A stretch of 64,000 nt of DNA from Liolophura sinensis (taxonomy: Eukaryota; Mollusca; Polyplacophora; Chitonida; Chitonidae), in assembly GCF_032854445.1 (NCBI RefSeq), contig NC_088302.1, positions 32,455,979 to 32,519,978 on the forward strand, written 5' to 3'. The notes under the pieces were generated by a model that saw only the letters and a list, made by a program, of their open reading frames with translations, was not told where the DNA came from and made no database searches. The stretch's first letter is position 1. Each line of letters opens with the position of its first letter. Positions 35,479-47,741 of this stretch are shown in pieces. The position numbers and the translations under genes are program-made.

Positions 35479-35885
35479 TTATACATCATGAACCTCTAGC
35501 TGAACTTCAGATGATTTTGAGGGTAGTATAGTATGTGTTGATGGCCGGTAAACTCTTTGGTGGATGTACAAGCGCAACTTGTACAGGCCAAACACAAACA
35601 GGTGGATGAGAGGGACAGCGAGACAAACCAGACCGAATGACAAGCCAGCCGCCGATCCGGGATTTCTACCCCAGTCAAGAACTTTGTATATATAGTGGTT
35701 TCCGTGAGGATCGACCCCGCCGGCAGCCCAGTATATGATATAAAACAGGCCGTACACAAGGACGTACAGGACAGGCTGGTACACGTGATACAGCCGTACC
35801 GGGTGAGCTGTAATAGCGAGGTCCAAGAGCACGATCACGGAGTTTATCGCGTGAACGTTAAAATTTACAAACTGTATGGGTTCTC
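35479..35885 (-). CDS. Rolling stone-like exon 4: helices 4-6 and stop
   Basis: Acceptor ccatttcag, then GEPIQFVNFNVHAINSVIVL. The NVHxxNS motif is typical of the family. Two further hydrophobic stretches (YVLVYGLFYIIYW and LSFGLVCLAVPLIHLFVFGL) precede the tail ending EVHDV and TAA. Confidence 0.95.
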
Positions 35886-38800
35886 CTGAAATGGAAGTAA
35901 AATAAGCAAATCGAAGACTTGTGTTTAAAATGAAGAGATGTTTGGCAAGCAAATATCTAGGTAAAAATACATTCTCATTATATTGATGACATTTTCATAT
36001 AGCTTTCTTATCTCATTTACAATACGAGGTTTGCCAGATCAGAAGTTTGACATCCTTTTGTGGCATATTCATTCACTTGCTTGAATGTTTTTTTAAACGC
36101 CATACTGTAGAAGTTTTAACATATAGCAGGTGCCGTTTACAGTTGAAACTTAAGAATATAATAAAATGCAGAAGGCTCTAAAGACACAGGTTTGTACTTA
36201 CCGTGGTATATGGCGATCCAAAAAGCTATCGTAACGAGTAAAGATGCCGTCGTCGATACGTTATACAGAATCCACTGAGCATAGGAAGTGCGCCAGGAGA
36301 AAATGTGATGTGACGCTTGAGTTATCTCCCCTGAAACAGAGACAAACGTAAGCCGTTTGAATCCCGTATATTTCAGGACGAAAACCAGGATATACTGTAA
36401 AGCTTATTTCAACAGAAACTTCCAATCGTGAAAAAATACAGGGGTTCTTAATATTTTAACAATGGTTAACCGTAACCCATTGGTTTTGCCGGGGCCTGGG
36501 TCTGATCTGTACAATGTTTTAAATCAAGTGCCTGAAAAATGAGATTAACATGCATGCCACTAGTCAACAGTGTTGTCTGTTAAACAGATGTACAATACAA
36601 GTTGAAAAAAAAAAATAACGGCCTGGCAAGTGTACCTGACGAACTGTGGGGAATCCCCTAAATTCTACACCGTTCTCCACCCACGAAGCGGGTTCAGTAA
36701 AAAGATTATTTCTTGCATAGTAACGTGAACGTTTTCATGAATAACGTACCAACCTTACTCTCTGATTACCCTGAACAAGACAACAATTTGTCGACCGAAG
36801 GATCAAAGACTGGTCACTGCTTGTAGCCTATTTCGATATTTACTGTCTAAATAATCCAGTATTCGAGACAGCAGTGGCATACACATTGATGACGCAATAC
36901 CCGTCATAACTTTATTTATTTGATCGGCGTTTTACGCCGTACTCAAGGATATTCACTTGTAGGTCAGCGTTAAGCATTATGGTGAGAGGAAACCGGACTG
37001 GAAGCCGACGACCATCTGCAGTTTTCTGCTGACCTTCCCACGTGCGGCCGGCGAGGAAACCAGCATGAACTGGACTTGAACTCAGAGCGAGAAGCCCTTG
37101 GGTCATTATATACGTAGGGCCTATGTATGTGTGCTTGGGATTTCACGTTTTCACGTCGCACCGGATCAACCAGTCCTGTTTCCCTGCTCTTGCCCCTCAG
37201 TGTTGAGCGTCAAACGAGCCAGCAACAAGTACCATTTTTAAAGTCTTTGATATGAACCGACCCGGGTTTGATCCCAGGTCTCCAGACTTCGAGGCGGACG
37301 CTCTAACGGGTGGTCGACCGAAGCGGTCTCCGGGTCATTACACTGCGCCAGCTTGCTGGCAATCAGGCCCCCGTCATAAAATTCAACACATTTTCTATGT
37401 GGACACAGATATAGGCTACCTGTATGATCCAGTTTTTTACTCCGCACGTAGAAAACTGTCGAGGTAACTGCCCTGAAAACAAAGCTGACACTCAGCACCA
37501 AGTAGGTCCAGTTTGTGAGAAAGATGAAATGAAGGCCATAGTGCCAGAACGTGGCTGTGTAGATTTTCACTCCAGCAAGGTACGAGGCTGTCGCCCACCT
37601 GAACAACAGATACACGACAGGAGGTATTGGCCACTGGAACAGAAAAAAACAGTTGTAAATGGTATTATTGTTTTATTTGGGAATATGTTTGGAGAAAAGT
37701 GATGTGGTGAATTTGCGACAACAATGTAAGAAAATATTTCCGACTAGTTTGACGGTGGAATGTCTCGCGTTACTTAGAGCACAGCGGACAGTCTGGTAGC
37801 AAAACTGTCAAAAAAAAAAAAAAAACTTCAAATACACCAGCAAGACACCAACAGTCCAAAACAAAGATGAAGGTAACTTTTGATTGACTTGTTGGCTTCC
37901 GTACAATTAAAGGATCAGAGTCCACTGTTCTTAGGAGATCCATATAAAAGAAGTATATTTTGCTGAACTACCTCTGCACTTTTCTAACGTTATATTCAGA
38001 TAGAAATGATTACCTTTTATTATAATAAAAATGATCAGATGAACTGTATGAAAACACTTAAGACGTGGGATCAAGAATACCAGCAATTTTGAGACAAAGT
38101 ATGACTCTTCCTTGTACCGATGTATATAACCATCTGAACCACGATAGAATCACCAGCGACATTCGATGCTAAGTTTTACAATTTGTCATTCTTGTTTTTC
38201 TGGACTTCGTAGCACGAAAACCGTTTGCGTTATTTGCTAAATGTGTCAGATATACACTAACTAGTTTCAGCCAACAGATCTAGTGAAATAACATAGTGTT
38301 CACGTTAAACATACATACATTTTGTATAGTTTGATAATCGAGTTCATGTGAACTCATGAGCACATTTATTCCCACACATTTTAGCCTGAAACAATGATTA
38401 GCGAAAATGTGAGTGTATATACCAGAAGGACTCTGGCGTTATGAAAGCATTTCATTGAATGGGTACGATATGATAACATTTCGTATATATGACAGCCACA
38501 TCAATGTACATGTAGTTACGTATCAGCTACACAGGACTGCTGATATAGGTCAAAAGTTATCCCAGGAGTGTACCAGTAGCGACCTCGTATCCCACGTTCA
38601 GTCTGACAAATCGCTTTTTGTTTTATCTGGGCTATAGTGTTATAACTCGCTCTCGATCAGAGGTTACTGATATATTTGTATAACCTTCAGACGTCTGAAG
38701 TGTGAGAACTTCATGAACTGAGGCCTGTCGAGATCACGAGCTTATCTAGACATACGACAGTTCCCGTAATCTCAACGTAGTTATAGTAAGTACATATGTG

Positions 38801-41800
38801 ATTTAGAATGGAACTATAAGGCATATGCACTAAACCACTAACACGTGCGTATTTGTCACACACTATGTAACTAGATACAAACAGGTAATCTTTCTGTAAT
38901 CGATTCTATGAAACATAGGGATCACGCAGGAAATAATAAAATATAATCGGTTTGTGTAGAGGCATCATCGGTTGTGTCAGAAATAGTGCTGTTTTGCCCA
39001 GTTTTGACTGTTCTTGTTTGTAATTGATGAAGCGTACGTGATTGTCGGATTTGAGGGTTAGATTAATGATATAAAGAATTTTAGGATTTGAGCGTGAATT
39101 CTCAGCATCTCATAGTTCTTGAGTCTGGTGTTACTGTTTTGCAACATTCCCTCCCTCTTGCAAACTTTTAATGGCAGTAGCATAAAATTTTTTTTTATTT
39201 CAAAATCACACTTTCCTGGAAGAAAACTTTGCCTTATGCTATTGTCACACCAAAGTAGTTCTCAAAACGTCCTAAAAAAATCGTACAGCGGATTGTGGAC
39301 GGCGCAGAACCTTTAACTTTGGCCAAATGATGTCTAAAATACGATGCACATCAGCACATCAAGTCAACGAGCCGAGACGAGTTGGGTCTGTCAGCGACCG
39401 GGATGAACGAGGTACAAACGGATCCCGTGGGTATGCCCACGTGCTGCAATTGATGCCCGACTGCACCACGTCGTAACACCCATCTCGTTTTAGGTATGAT
39501 GTCACTCCGTCGAACTGAGTAGAATAGAATGTCTAGTTATGTTTTTTTTATCAGGCACAATACAAACAGCTAATGAATGTCTGCCCTTGAAGTGACAGAT
39601 ATGCTGTTTGAACAAAAATTCCTCGTACCCTCTCTCTTAATTTAAAAATAAGGAAGGAACTAATGTACTCTTGTTTATGCACTTTAGAGAGATTTTTTTA
39701 AAAAAAACTTCACTTTCACCATTATCTGACAATCTTCTGCGATAAAAACCGCAAAATAACCATTAGGAGTTAAACTTTAATTAGCAATTAAGTATATGAG
39801 ATTATTACTGTGGGCGTTGTGTGTCACAAGAAGTCCGATACCTTGAAGTATACGACTTCCCTACAGCTAGTGTTCACGGCACAGCAAATATATTACGTCA
39901 TCTGTAGAAGCCCGCCCCACCTGGTAGAGAAATATGTCAACTTCTTGGCTGGAAGTTGTGAACTGAATTATGAGAAATCTAATGTAATCGGCTTCTACAA
40001 GAATTGGCCACACCTTGAAACCGAAACTCCGTATTTAAAAACTATGATTTGGCTAATCATTGTTGCAATGCAGTTAAGAGCCCATTTCATATTTCCAAGC
40101 ACCTCTAAAGCAATTGCTATCAAAGGCATTGTAGTCCTTTTACAAAACTCTCCGTTGTCATAATTTTAACACAACGGCGTCTGGAACATTTTCCCAACCA
40201 TGCATCAGATGTTTTTTTAAACGTTTGCTGCGCAATAAAGAGATAAATAATTCATAAATAATTTTCGAAGAAAAGTGTAAGGTGACATAGAGACTAGCTA
40301 TAGGGAAGTTGCATACTTCTAGGTAATGGACTTAGTAGTTAACCATATATGTCATACCACTGATACTAACTTCCGGAACCTTGTCGAGGCTTGTGTTTGT
40401 TTTCGTGGACATCTACATCACCCTAACATTTTTAGAGAAAAGAATTTTCGAGCTTAAGACCTAAACTCACTGAAGTACATGTAAATTGATTCGTAGGACT
40501 CCTGCGCATAGATTCAGGAAAAAGAACCTTAGCTATAGCATGATGCATGATGATAAAAGAAAAGCATGCGATAGGAACAAATACTCCGCTCTACTGATTA
40601 GAATGAATGAATGAATGCAGTTAACAATATTTCAGTCATATGACTATGAGGAGTTATTAGGTATAGGCCTACTGTGTCTTCTTGCGGCAGGGCGAGTCCA
40701 TGTCGCCAAAGTGCTGCCACCTCTGAAGAATCATGCCAAAGACACCAGACATGACACACACCCAATCACATTATACTGACACCGGGCCAACCAGTCCTGT
40801 TTTCTTGCTCTAACCTCTAAGAGCCTAGCGAGGCGGAAACAAGTACCATTTTTTAAGTCTTTGGTATGACCCTACACGGTTTTGATCCTGGGTCTCTCAA
40901 TTTCGAGTCCGACGGTCTAGCCATTAAGCCACCGATGCGGTCCTATTAATTAGATAAACTGCCAGCAATTGCACGATAATGAGATTCACATCTGACTGAG
41001 TGCTTGGGGTTTAACGTCGTGCTCAACAATTTGATTCACATTTGAAAGTATGAACATATGGCCGTGGCCAGACACTTCACCGTAACTAGACGACAATGTA
41101 AAATGAAAGTGTCACCCTCTCAACGAAGGCGACATAGGGTAATTCCTATTTTAGGAGACTGCATGGGAGTTACTATTCTGAAATGAATAATTTTTCCGTA
41201 TATTTCTGAATTTCATTTGACACCACTTTAACGGAACTGCAATGTTCATTTGTAATTGCTTAAAATTAAACAGGAGCTAGCCGCGACCGAGTAGTTATGA
41301 GTTAAGTGCGAGTTATGGGTTCAAACCCGATCTTGGGCAAGCGGATTGCAGACTTCCTCTCTCTCACCGTTCGCGGGGCCTTGATGGCCGTTTGCACAGT
41401 TTAACGTTCGTGGAAGATCATTTGTCGCCAGTATGGTGTGCATATCTGTACGCCCCGTGAAAAATTTCGTCAAAACAGCCTGATTTGGCAGACTTAACTA
41501 CCGCGAACGTCCTGATTTCACGTTACACGGGCAGGGGTGTTAATGAAAACGAACGAATACGAAACGCAGTTATATGGTAGCCTATAGTTATGACAATATC
41601 ATGCTTTCATTTGATAATTTATTCGATTGGTGTTTTGGTGTTTTACGTCGAATGTTTCAGTTAATACTGTGGCGGTATTGTGGCGGGAGTAAACCGGGCA
41701 GAGACCCGTGGACACCCATGACAATCTACAGGATGCTGGTAGACCTTATCAGGAAGCGGAGAGGAAGCAAGCGGTGAATAGCATGCTTTTAGTGCAAAAC

Positions 41801-43527
41801 ACAACTGATTTATAAGGTAGACCCTACTTCAAAATATCGGTGACGCACATGTTGGACATTCTTGCGCTGTCATTTTTAGAACACATGTACAATAAATTAA
41901 ATATATATAGGCACACATATAACCCTGAGCCAACGTGAGCTTACATTCAAATGTTTCGTATGTAACTATGCTTATATACACCCGATTTTATTACCTGCTA
42001 GGCTACACAGAGGTCAAGAAAGGTAATCGATAGTTATTCTGTTGAAAATTTTGCACGATTTTTCGAAAACTGACAGAACCTGTAATGTGATTTAGGAGAA
42101 CGACAGAATCGAGATTTTCCATATGAAATCTGGTTTACACAATTGACGATTAAGTATCGCCAAACATTTTCTTGAGAACATTATAAAACAACAGGTAATA
42201 CAATATTGGCTCTTGGCCAAATCACATGTGCATGTGTCAACAAAATGAACATATGTAGTTTCCTGTCTTCTCTACAGGCTGTCAGTGAGTGCCAGTAACC
42301 GCCAGTTTCCCGCGAAGAGCACGGTAAACGACCAACTGTGTCCTACCTGTGTGCTTGTCTGGCAGTATTTTAAATGTAATTCATGTACGGTACCGGGTGC
42401 TGTCAGGGTAGACAGCCAATAAGCCTGTGCTACCCGCGACGTCTGTCTAATACCACTATGCCATACACAAGATTACACAATATCGTTCTACAGGCTTCAT
42501 ATATTAACGTGAGATTAAGAGACCATCATATTGCAGGAGCTGAGGTTTCATTGTAGAGCCAAAAATGCATTGGAGAAAGGTAGCGGTAAAATTGATATTA
42601 AATGGATTTCCATAAGCTTCCAACGCCATTCAACAGTTTCAAGGGAGCCTACTCTGCCTTCCAAATAGCAGCTTCGTTGTCAGCAAGGCACAGCTGCTTT
42701 GGTTTTTTTTTTAGTTCGGTTGTAGATTTCAGTGGAAAATCGTCGCCGTTCAATTATTCTTAGGATCAAACATACTAACGACACCCTGTCAATCTTGTCC
42801 AATATTTATGAAAGGACTTGTTCTACATTCTAACCCAGTATTAACACCACTTCACGATATCAATAGTAAGATAACGTTGACACATGCACCGCTGGTATGA
42901 TCGCGATGTCACTGGAGGTCACGTCACGCAGATCTGGACGTTCACAGAAGCGGTCAGTCTATACGGCTGCCATTTTGACACATCCTGGTTCAGAATGGCT
43001 AGAATTTTAATGTCACAAGAAAATCTTCCGATCTATCTATCAGTGTTATGTTGTATGCTTTTATCAACATCAAGCAGTACAGTGATATTTATTTATTTAT
43101 TTCGTTGGTGTTTTACGGCGTATCCAAGAATACTTCATGGCCGCCAGCATTATGTTTGAAAGAAACCAGACAGAGCCCGGGGAAAACCCACTTAAGATCC
43201 CATATGCATGTAGGTATATGATTACCCTGTATAAATGGGTCAGATTTTCTCCAACTATAAACCTGAGAGTTGGTAGATGCCTGAATTTATCTTGAGAGCA
43301 AATACCAAAAATTTAAAATATAAATACTTAAATATAAGGCTTAAAAACACCACAAATTTTAAATTTAAATTATCAAAACCCTATTTCTGTTTTAAAGTCA
43401 AAAGTTAAAATATCACCGTAAGGCCTACCTGTGACTTGTAGAATAGATCAGGTTGACTGTACTTGAGTCCAAAGTTTCTACGGTTCAGTTCATCACAGTT
43501 CCGAATGTATCGCAGAGAGTCGGCCAT
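35479..43527 (-). CDS. Rolling stone-like multi-pass membrane protein, four exons, complete
   Basis: Member of the family of Drosophila rolling stone (rost), a plasma-membrane protein linked to myoblast fusion; molecular activity is not established for most relatives. Coding exons in order: 43527-43429, 37633-37420, 36330-36202, 35885-35479, all GT-AG, phases 0, 1, 1. The total is 849 nt, 282 residues, typical for the family. The amino end (FGLKYSQPDLFYKSQWPIPP) carries the family's pattern of an F..SQWP motif before membrane helix 1. About six hydrophobic segments follow, including FIFLTNWTYLVLSVSF (the family's LTNW motif), WILYNVSTTASLLVTIAFWI and NVHAINSVIVLLDLA. The carboxy tail is cytoplasmic-like and polar. 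Intron 1 is 5.8 kb and full of SINEs. Confidence 0.88.
36202..36330 (-). CDS. Rolling stone-like exon 3: membrane helix 3
   Basis: Acceptor gtctctgtttcag, then GEITQASHHIFSWRTSYAQW and ILYNVSTTASLLVTIAFWIA, ending IYH plus one base at donor G|gtaagt. Confidence 0.93.
36909..37115 (-). repeat. SINE family A in intron 2 of the rolling stone-like gene
   Basis: Reversed copy with cggcgttttacgccgtactc, attatggtgagaggaaaccg and ggacttgaactcagagcg; the outermost head is lost. Confidence 0.88.
37130..37375 (-). repeat. SINE family D with a family A head, chimeric
   Basis: The + strand has aaccagtcctgtttccctgc, acaagtaccatttttaaagt and gggtttgatcccaggtctcc of family D. It then ends with gggtcattacactgcgcc and caggcccc, like the head of family A. 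This suggests a recombinant or template-switched SINE. Confidence 0.7.
37420..37633 (-). CDS. Rolling stone-like exon 2: membrane helices 1-2
   Basis: Acceptor ttctgttccag precedes WPIPPVVYLLFRWATASYLA; the exon continues through HFIFLTNWTYLVLSVSFVF and ends SKKLDHT plus one base at donor ACAG|gtagcc (phase 1). Confidence 0.88.
40615..40945 (-). repeat. SINE family D, near full length
   Basis: On the - strand a tRNA-like head (A box tggcttaatggc, B-box-like ggatcaaaacc) leads into the body with acaggactggttggcccggt, and ends cagtcatatgactgaaatat. Related fragments are at 37130, 46950 and 50325. Confidence 0.82.
41275..41500 (+). repeat. tRNA-derived repeat fragment
   Basis: tRNA-like head with a strong B box, gggttcaaaccc, near 41318, after agctagccgcgaccgagtag. 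The rest (tgatggccgtttgcacag) has no second copy visible here, so family assignment is uncertain. Confidence 0.5.
41610..41775 (-). repeat. SINE family A, degenerate
   Basis: Reversed: cgattggtgtttt, tattgtggcgggagtaaacc, gggcagagacccgtgg and gcggagaggaagcaagcgg. Confidence 0.8.
43086..43197 (-). repeat. SINE family A, 3' fragment
   Basis: Reversed 3' end: atttatttatttcgttggtg, ttttacggcgtatccaagaa and ccgccagcattatg, lost beyond aacccactt. Confidence 0.85.
43429..43527 (-). CDS. Rolling stone-like exon 1
   Basis: ATG at 43527-43525 opens MADSLRYIRNCDELNRRNFG, 33 codons in all, ending ...YKSQ at donor CAG|gtaggc (phase 0), exactly the phase needed by the exon starting at 37633. Too short to show as a long frame. 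Confidence 0.82.
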
Positions 43528-43994
43528 GTCTGATATACGGCAGGCCGTGTACGATCGATCAGTGTTTTTGAGGGTTCGGATCACGGTGTTAGTGCTAGTC
43601 AGTCAGATCTTCGTCATCTAGGTCAGCCACTCAGCCACTCAGCCCACAATTTGACGCAAAGTTTCAAAGGCCTGACAGAAGTCCCGTGCAGTGGTGTCTT
43701 TTCATCAGTTTGAAACTGAGTCTTGAGGACCCGGCGGTTTGCTTATGAATACTGAAAGTTTTGACTTCTGAAAAGTCCTGTTATACATCAGAACCTAGCA
43801 GCCCGCATTAGCACTAGCCAACCAATCCCACTGATGTAGAAATGAACATCTCACTTCCTCATCTCATCTTCCGTTAATGTGCTATTACTTCCGCAATGTA
43901 GCCGCAGTATTTATTACACTCTAAAAGCTGCTCTGTTACATTTAGCAATATTGAAGTGCATTATGATAAGGCAACATAATATTATGTTATGAAC
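43528..43994 (-). promoter_or_regulatory. 5' flank of the rolling stone-like gene
   Basis: Holds the leader and probably the promoter for the - strand gene. A short direct repeat, cagccactcagccactcagc, is at 43625-43644. No TATA box is obvious. The start ATG has C at -3 and G at +4. Confidence 0.35.
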
Positions 43995-44664
43995 ATCATA
44001 ATGCAATGGGGGGCCTCCGTGGCTCAGTCGGTTAAAGCGCTAGCGCAGCGTAATGACCCAGGAGTCTCTCACCAATGCGGTCGCTGTGAGTTCAAGTCCA
44101 GCTCATGCTGGCTTCCTCTCCGGCCGTACGTGAGAAGGTCTGGCAGCAACCTGCGGATGGTCGTGGGTTTCCCCCGGGCTCTGCCCGGTTTCCACCCACC
44201 ATAATGCTGGCCGCCGTCGTATAAGTGAAATATTCTTGAGTACGGCGTAAAACACCAATCAAAAAAAAAAAAAAAAAATCATAATGCAATGGCTTCCTCT
44301 CCGGCCGTACGTGGGAAGGTCTGGAAGGAACCTGCGGATGGTCGAGGGTTTCCCCCCCCCCCGGGCTGTGCCCGGTTTCCGACCACCATAATGCTGGCTG
44401 CCGTCGTATAAGTGAAATATTCTTGAGTACGGCGTAAAACACCAATCAAATAAAAAAATAAATAAATCATAATACAATGGCTTCCTCTCTGGCCGTACGT
44501 GAGAAAGTCTGCCAGCAATCTGCGGATGGTCATGGGTTTCCCCGGGCTCTGCCTGGTTTCCTCCCGCCATAATGCTGGCCACTGTCGTATCAGTGAAATA
44601 GTCTTGAGCACTGCGTAAAACACCAATCAAATAAATATATAAATATAAATATATGTCATAATAC
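43995..44664 (+). repeat. Tandem SINE family A array: one full copy and two truncated copies with shared target-site repeats
   Basis: Repeat atcataatgcaatgg at 43995-44009 and 44278-44292, then atcataatacaatgg at 44466-44480 and a decayed gtcataatacca at 44655. The first interval is a full SINE: A box tggctcagtcgg at about 44022, B box gagttcaagtcc near 44088, poly-A tail. The next two both begin at cttcctctc, in the middle of the SINE. Confidence 0.95.
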
Positions 44665-44909
44665 CATATCTCGCTGTCTTATATATCGCTAATTGCTAAA
44701 TGTTAAATATCTGCAGCTCTTTGACTCTACAATTACATATTTATCTCCTAATTACATATTGTCCTAATTACTCTCGAACTAAACGCCGTATTCAGCTTTC
44801 CGTTATGCCACAGGTATTTTCGTCCTATGTATATTTAATGTAATGTATACTATAGGGAAACGCATCTTTACGAAAAGTAAATGCTTGTTTCCTTTTTTAA
44901 CCTATGTGT
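44665..44909. other. AT-rich non-coding DNA
   Basis: Short repeats of attacatattxxtcctaattac are visible at 44725-44775; nothing coding. Confidence 0.4.
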
Positions 44910-45230
44910 ACAGATGGGCCTATACTAAGTGTACAGATGGACCTATGCCAAGTCTACAGGTGGACCTATGCTAGATGTGCAGTGAGACACCTATACTAGG
45001 TTACAGACTGACCTGTTCTAGATGTACAGATGGACCTGTATTAGGTGTACAGGTGGACCTGTACTAGCTGTACAGATGGGTTTTTTTGTATGTGCAAAGG
45101 TGGACCTGTACCAGCCGCACAGATTAATTTGTACAAGGTGTACAGGTGAAGCTGTATTAGGTTTACACTTCGACCTGTATTAGGTGTACAGGTGGACCAG
45201 TACTAGGTGTACAGATGGATATATACTCAG
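44910..45230. repeat. Degenerate 24-25 bp minisatellite
   Basis: About 13 units around gtacaggtggacctgtacta and variants (agatg, ggtg; ctatac, ctgtac). Unit drift is high, so the array is old. Confidence 0.88.
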
Positions 45231-46949
45231 TGTGCCGTTGGAAACGGTATTTACTTAATAATGTTTCTTTTTTTGCTTTCTTTATTTTTCTATTTATTGA
45301 ATTGTTGTTTTAAAAACCATGCTCAACGAAGTTTCGTTCATAACTTGAAGATGGCGACCATTTTCATGGAGAAAGAAAAGCAGAGTTTCCATGACACACC
45401 TTTAACAACAAACAATAAGGGCGGAAGGATTTCGAAATTCGTTAATACAAATTGATGGAAATGACGGATTAATTAGTAAATGTACTTAAATACTCTAATA
45501 GGATCCTGGACGTGCACAGCTTTGATGCTCGTGGACTATTTTACATAGTTAACGTTAAACATAGTTTCACATTGAAAACTGAGATTATTCCATGTGTGGT
45601 GGTAACTGAATTTTGAATGGGATTATAAATATTTGAAATAAACTAAAATTTGTCCCCGGGATGTCAGGTACAGCACAATGACACACATATCCACCGTGTA
45701 CAGAGGTTATACCAGGCTAATGTGTTAATAAGGGCCTCCTATACTTATATTGTTAACATTCCATCCCTGATTGTTTAGAATAACATATACACACCTATAA
45801 ACGTACGCATAATCCCGTTGTCATAAACATGTGGGGCGGATATAGGACTTGGTGGTGGTGGTGGGGGGAGTGAATCGTTCTTGTCGAGTCACAGTTATCT
45901 GTCACGGGCTGGAGTTCCTAGGGTTAGGATTATGGGGGTCGTGCTGACAACAGACATTTATTGTGGCGTGCGGAATTCAAACATGTGCGGAGTAAACGAC
46001 TGCGCTGGGTTTCCAGACGAGTTGACACAGTCACACTTAATCACAACAACAAATGGTTTCAACTTACACAGAAAAACTCACCGAATATTTTAAGATAACA
46101 TTTATCCTATTACTTCCTGCTTCCTTGAGTTCAAGAAAAAATGCTTAGGGTTGATAGCCCGAACTTGCATAATATGGAAGACCAAGGTTTCGGAATTTCA
46201 TAATAACCAGCAGGTAATGTTTGACATTCTCAAAGGAGAAGTAAATATAAATAAAATACCATTGAAAAGGGTATGTATTTCCTCGCAGGTGCATGCCATA
46301 AAAATTCTAATGTGTACCTCAAGTTGATAAATTATAAATAAAGTCAGCGCCAACATCCGCTGTGGGTGACTCCATTTTGCCTAAAAGCTAGTCCTGAAGT
46401 CTTCTGTGTTAGGAGGAGAATTGCCGTCGGAAACAGTCGAAGTGCAGTTCGTACATTTCCGGTAGAACTCTTCTTTCCAGAAGGTAGCGAACAGTACAGT
46501 TCGTTTTCCGCTTGGCGATCGGGGAACCGGAATGCTGGACGTAGGTTCAGAGTTTACACCAGCAAGCTGGCAGTTTTAACGACTCTCACTGGCTGAGAGG
46601 CAACACGCACCCAGCATAAATTACAGGGTGTTAAAAATGGAGGACGCGATGGACTCAGCAATTTTTGCCAGCTTTGCCGTTTTCAGGCTTTACGTGTGTG
46701 GCGAGGAAAAATTGCAAAATTATGCAGCAGGCACCACCAGATAGAAAAAAAATGTGCTTTTTTTCAGCCTATAGTGTCATGTTTTTAAGTTTTCTTCTCC
46801 TTTAAAGTTCTATAAAGCAAGCTGCCAGACTTGGGGCTACGTTTTGACAGGTCATATGTCCGTACAGATAATTTTGTTCAACCAGAATAATCAAATTATT
46901 CTGTCCATGTCTGTAGCTCTCTCCGGATGTGACGTGATACGGTGTATCT
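45231..46949. other. Unassigned interval
   Basis: Contains a weak family C copy (about 45290-45400: aaaccatgctcaacg, atggcgaccattttcatgg) and a GGT/G run at 45850-45869. Frames at 45881-46093 and 46366-46596 show no family features. Confidence 0.4.
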
Positions 46950-47125
46950 TTGTATGTATGTATGCTTGGGGTTTCAAGTCGTACTGAACAATTTTATCAT
47001 GTGGAAGACACCAGACATGACACCGCAACCAGTCACATTATACTGACACTGGGTCAACCACTCCTGTTTCCTTGTTCAAACCTCTCGATGGTGTGCACCA
47101 AACAGAGCTCCACAGTGCTCACTGA
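46950..47125 (-). repeat. SINE family D fragment
   Basis: Reversed copy sharing gaagacaccagacatgacac, cacattatactgacac and ctcctgtttccttg with 40740-40810. Confidence 0.8.
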
Positions 47126-47640
47126 GAAATATACGTAAATAATTGTGTAGCAGTGATAATGACGGGTAAGTTCATAAGTATAAGCTTCCTAGCTTCCTTG
47201 AAGTCTTCATAAAGTTTCACAAGTGCAGGTATCAGGCCATGCCCAGCGGCAGTTCATTGTAAACGTACGAGGAGTAAGAAACCATTAGATACCCCAAAAT
47301 AGACCAACGCGGCGAGTCCGCAATGTTTATAGTGATTGCATATTCTCTTATTTGTTCTCTCACAAAATAATCGGTTAAATATAACAGAAAATGCGTTGTC
47401 TGAGTGATGCTAGAATGTTTTCTGTTATGATTGTTGTGTTAAATGTAACATATATATTCCACTAATTCATCATAAAGATTATATTAGACCTTTACACCTA
47501 AGATCTCTTACAAAGAATTGTTTGTTTTTCTTTCGGTCCATAATGTTGAAAAATGTCTTAATTTTACTTAGTTTGAAAACTTTGCACATAGCATTGAGCA
47601 TTTTGTTGAGCACTTACATATGCGAATTATGACGGCATGG
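47126..47640. other. Unassigned non-coding sequence
   Basis: AT-rich; nothing recognised. Confidence 0.35.
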
Positions 47641-47741
47641 CGACATGATGCCAGCCTTCACGACATGATGCCAGCCTTCACGACATGATGCCAGCCTTCA
47701 GGACATGATGCCAGCCTTAACGACATGATGCCAGCCTTCAC
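47641..47741. repeat. 20-bp tandem repeat, five copies
   Basis: cgacatgatgccagccttca repeated five times with two single-base changes. No spacer, so not a CRISPR array. Confidence 0.97.

Larger units (their letters stand above)
37634..43428 (-). other. Intron 1 of the rolling stone-like gene
   Basis: 5.8 kb intron, mostly AT-rich, holding several SINE copies (40615-40945, 41275-41500, 41610-41775, 43086-43197) and an A tract at 37811-37825. A 117-codon + strand frame at 39810-40163 has no recognisable family. Confidence 0.75.

Noticed and set aside
39810-40163. 117-codon + strand frame inside intron 1 of the rolling stone-like gene
   Set aside because: No recognisable domain or splice phase relation to a neighbour. 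Could be an old degraded element but nothing supports a call.
44010-44110. tRNA gene with A and B boxes
   Set aside because: The promoter boxes belong to a SINE head: they continue into the SINE body and recur at many loci, and no complete tRNA cloverleaf is formed.
44092-44630. Several 115-123 codon - strand frames
   Set aside because: They are antisense reading of SINE family A copies, recurring wherever that SINE occurs.
47641-47741. CRISPR-like short repeats (also 48658-48750)
   Set aside because: Repeats are contiguous with no unique spacers, and the window is animal DNA.
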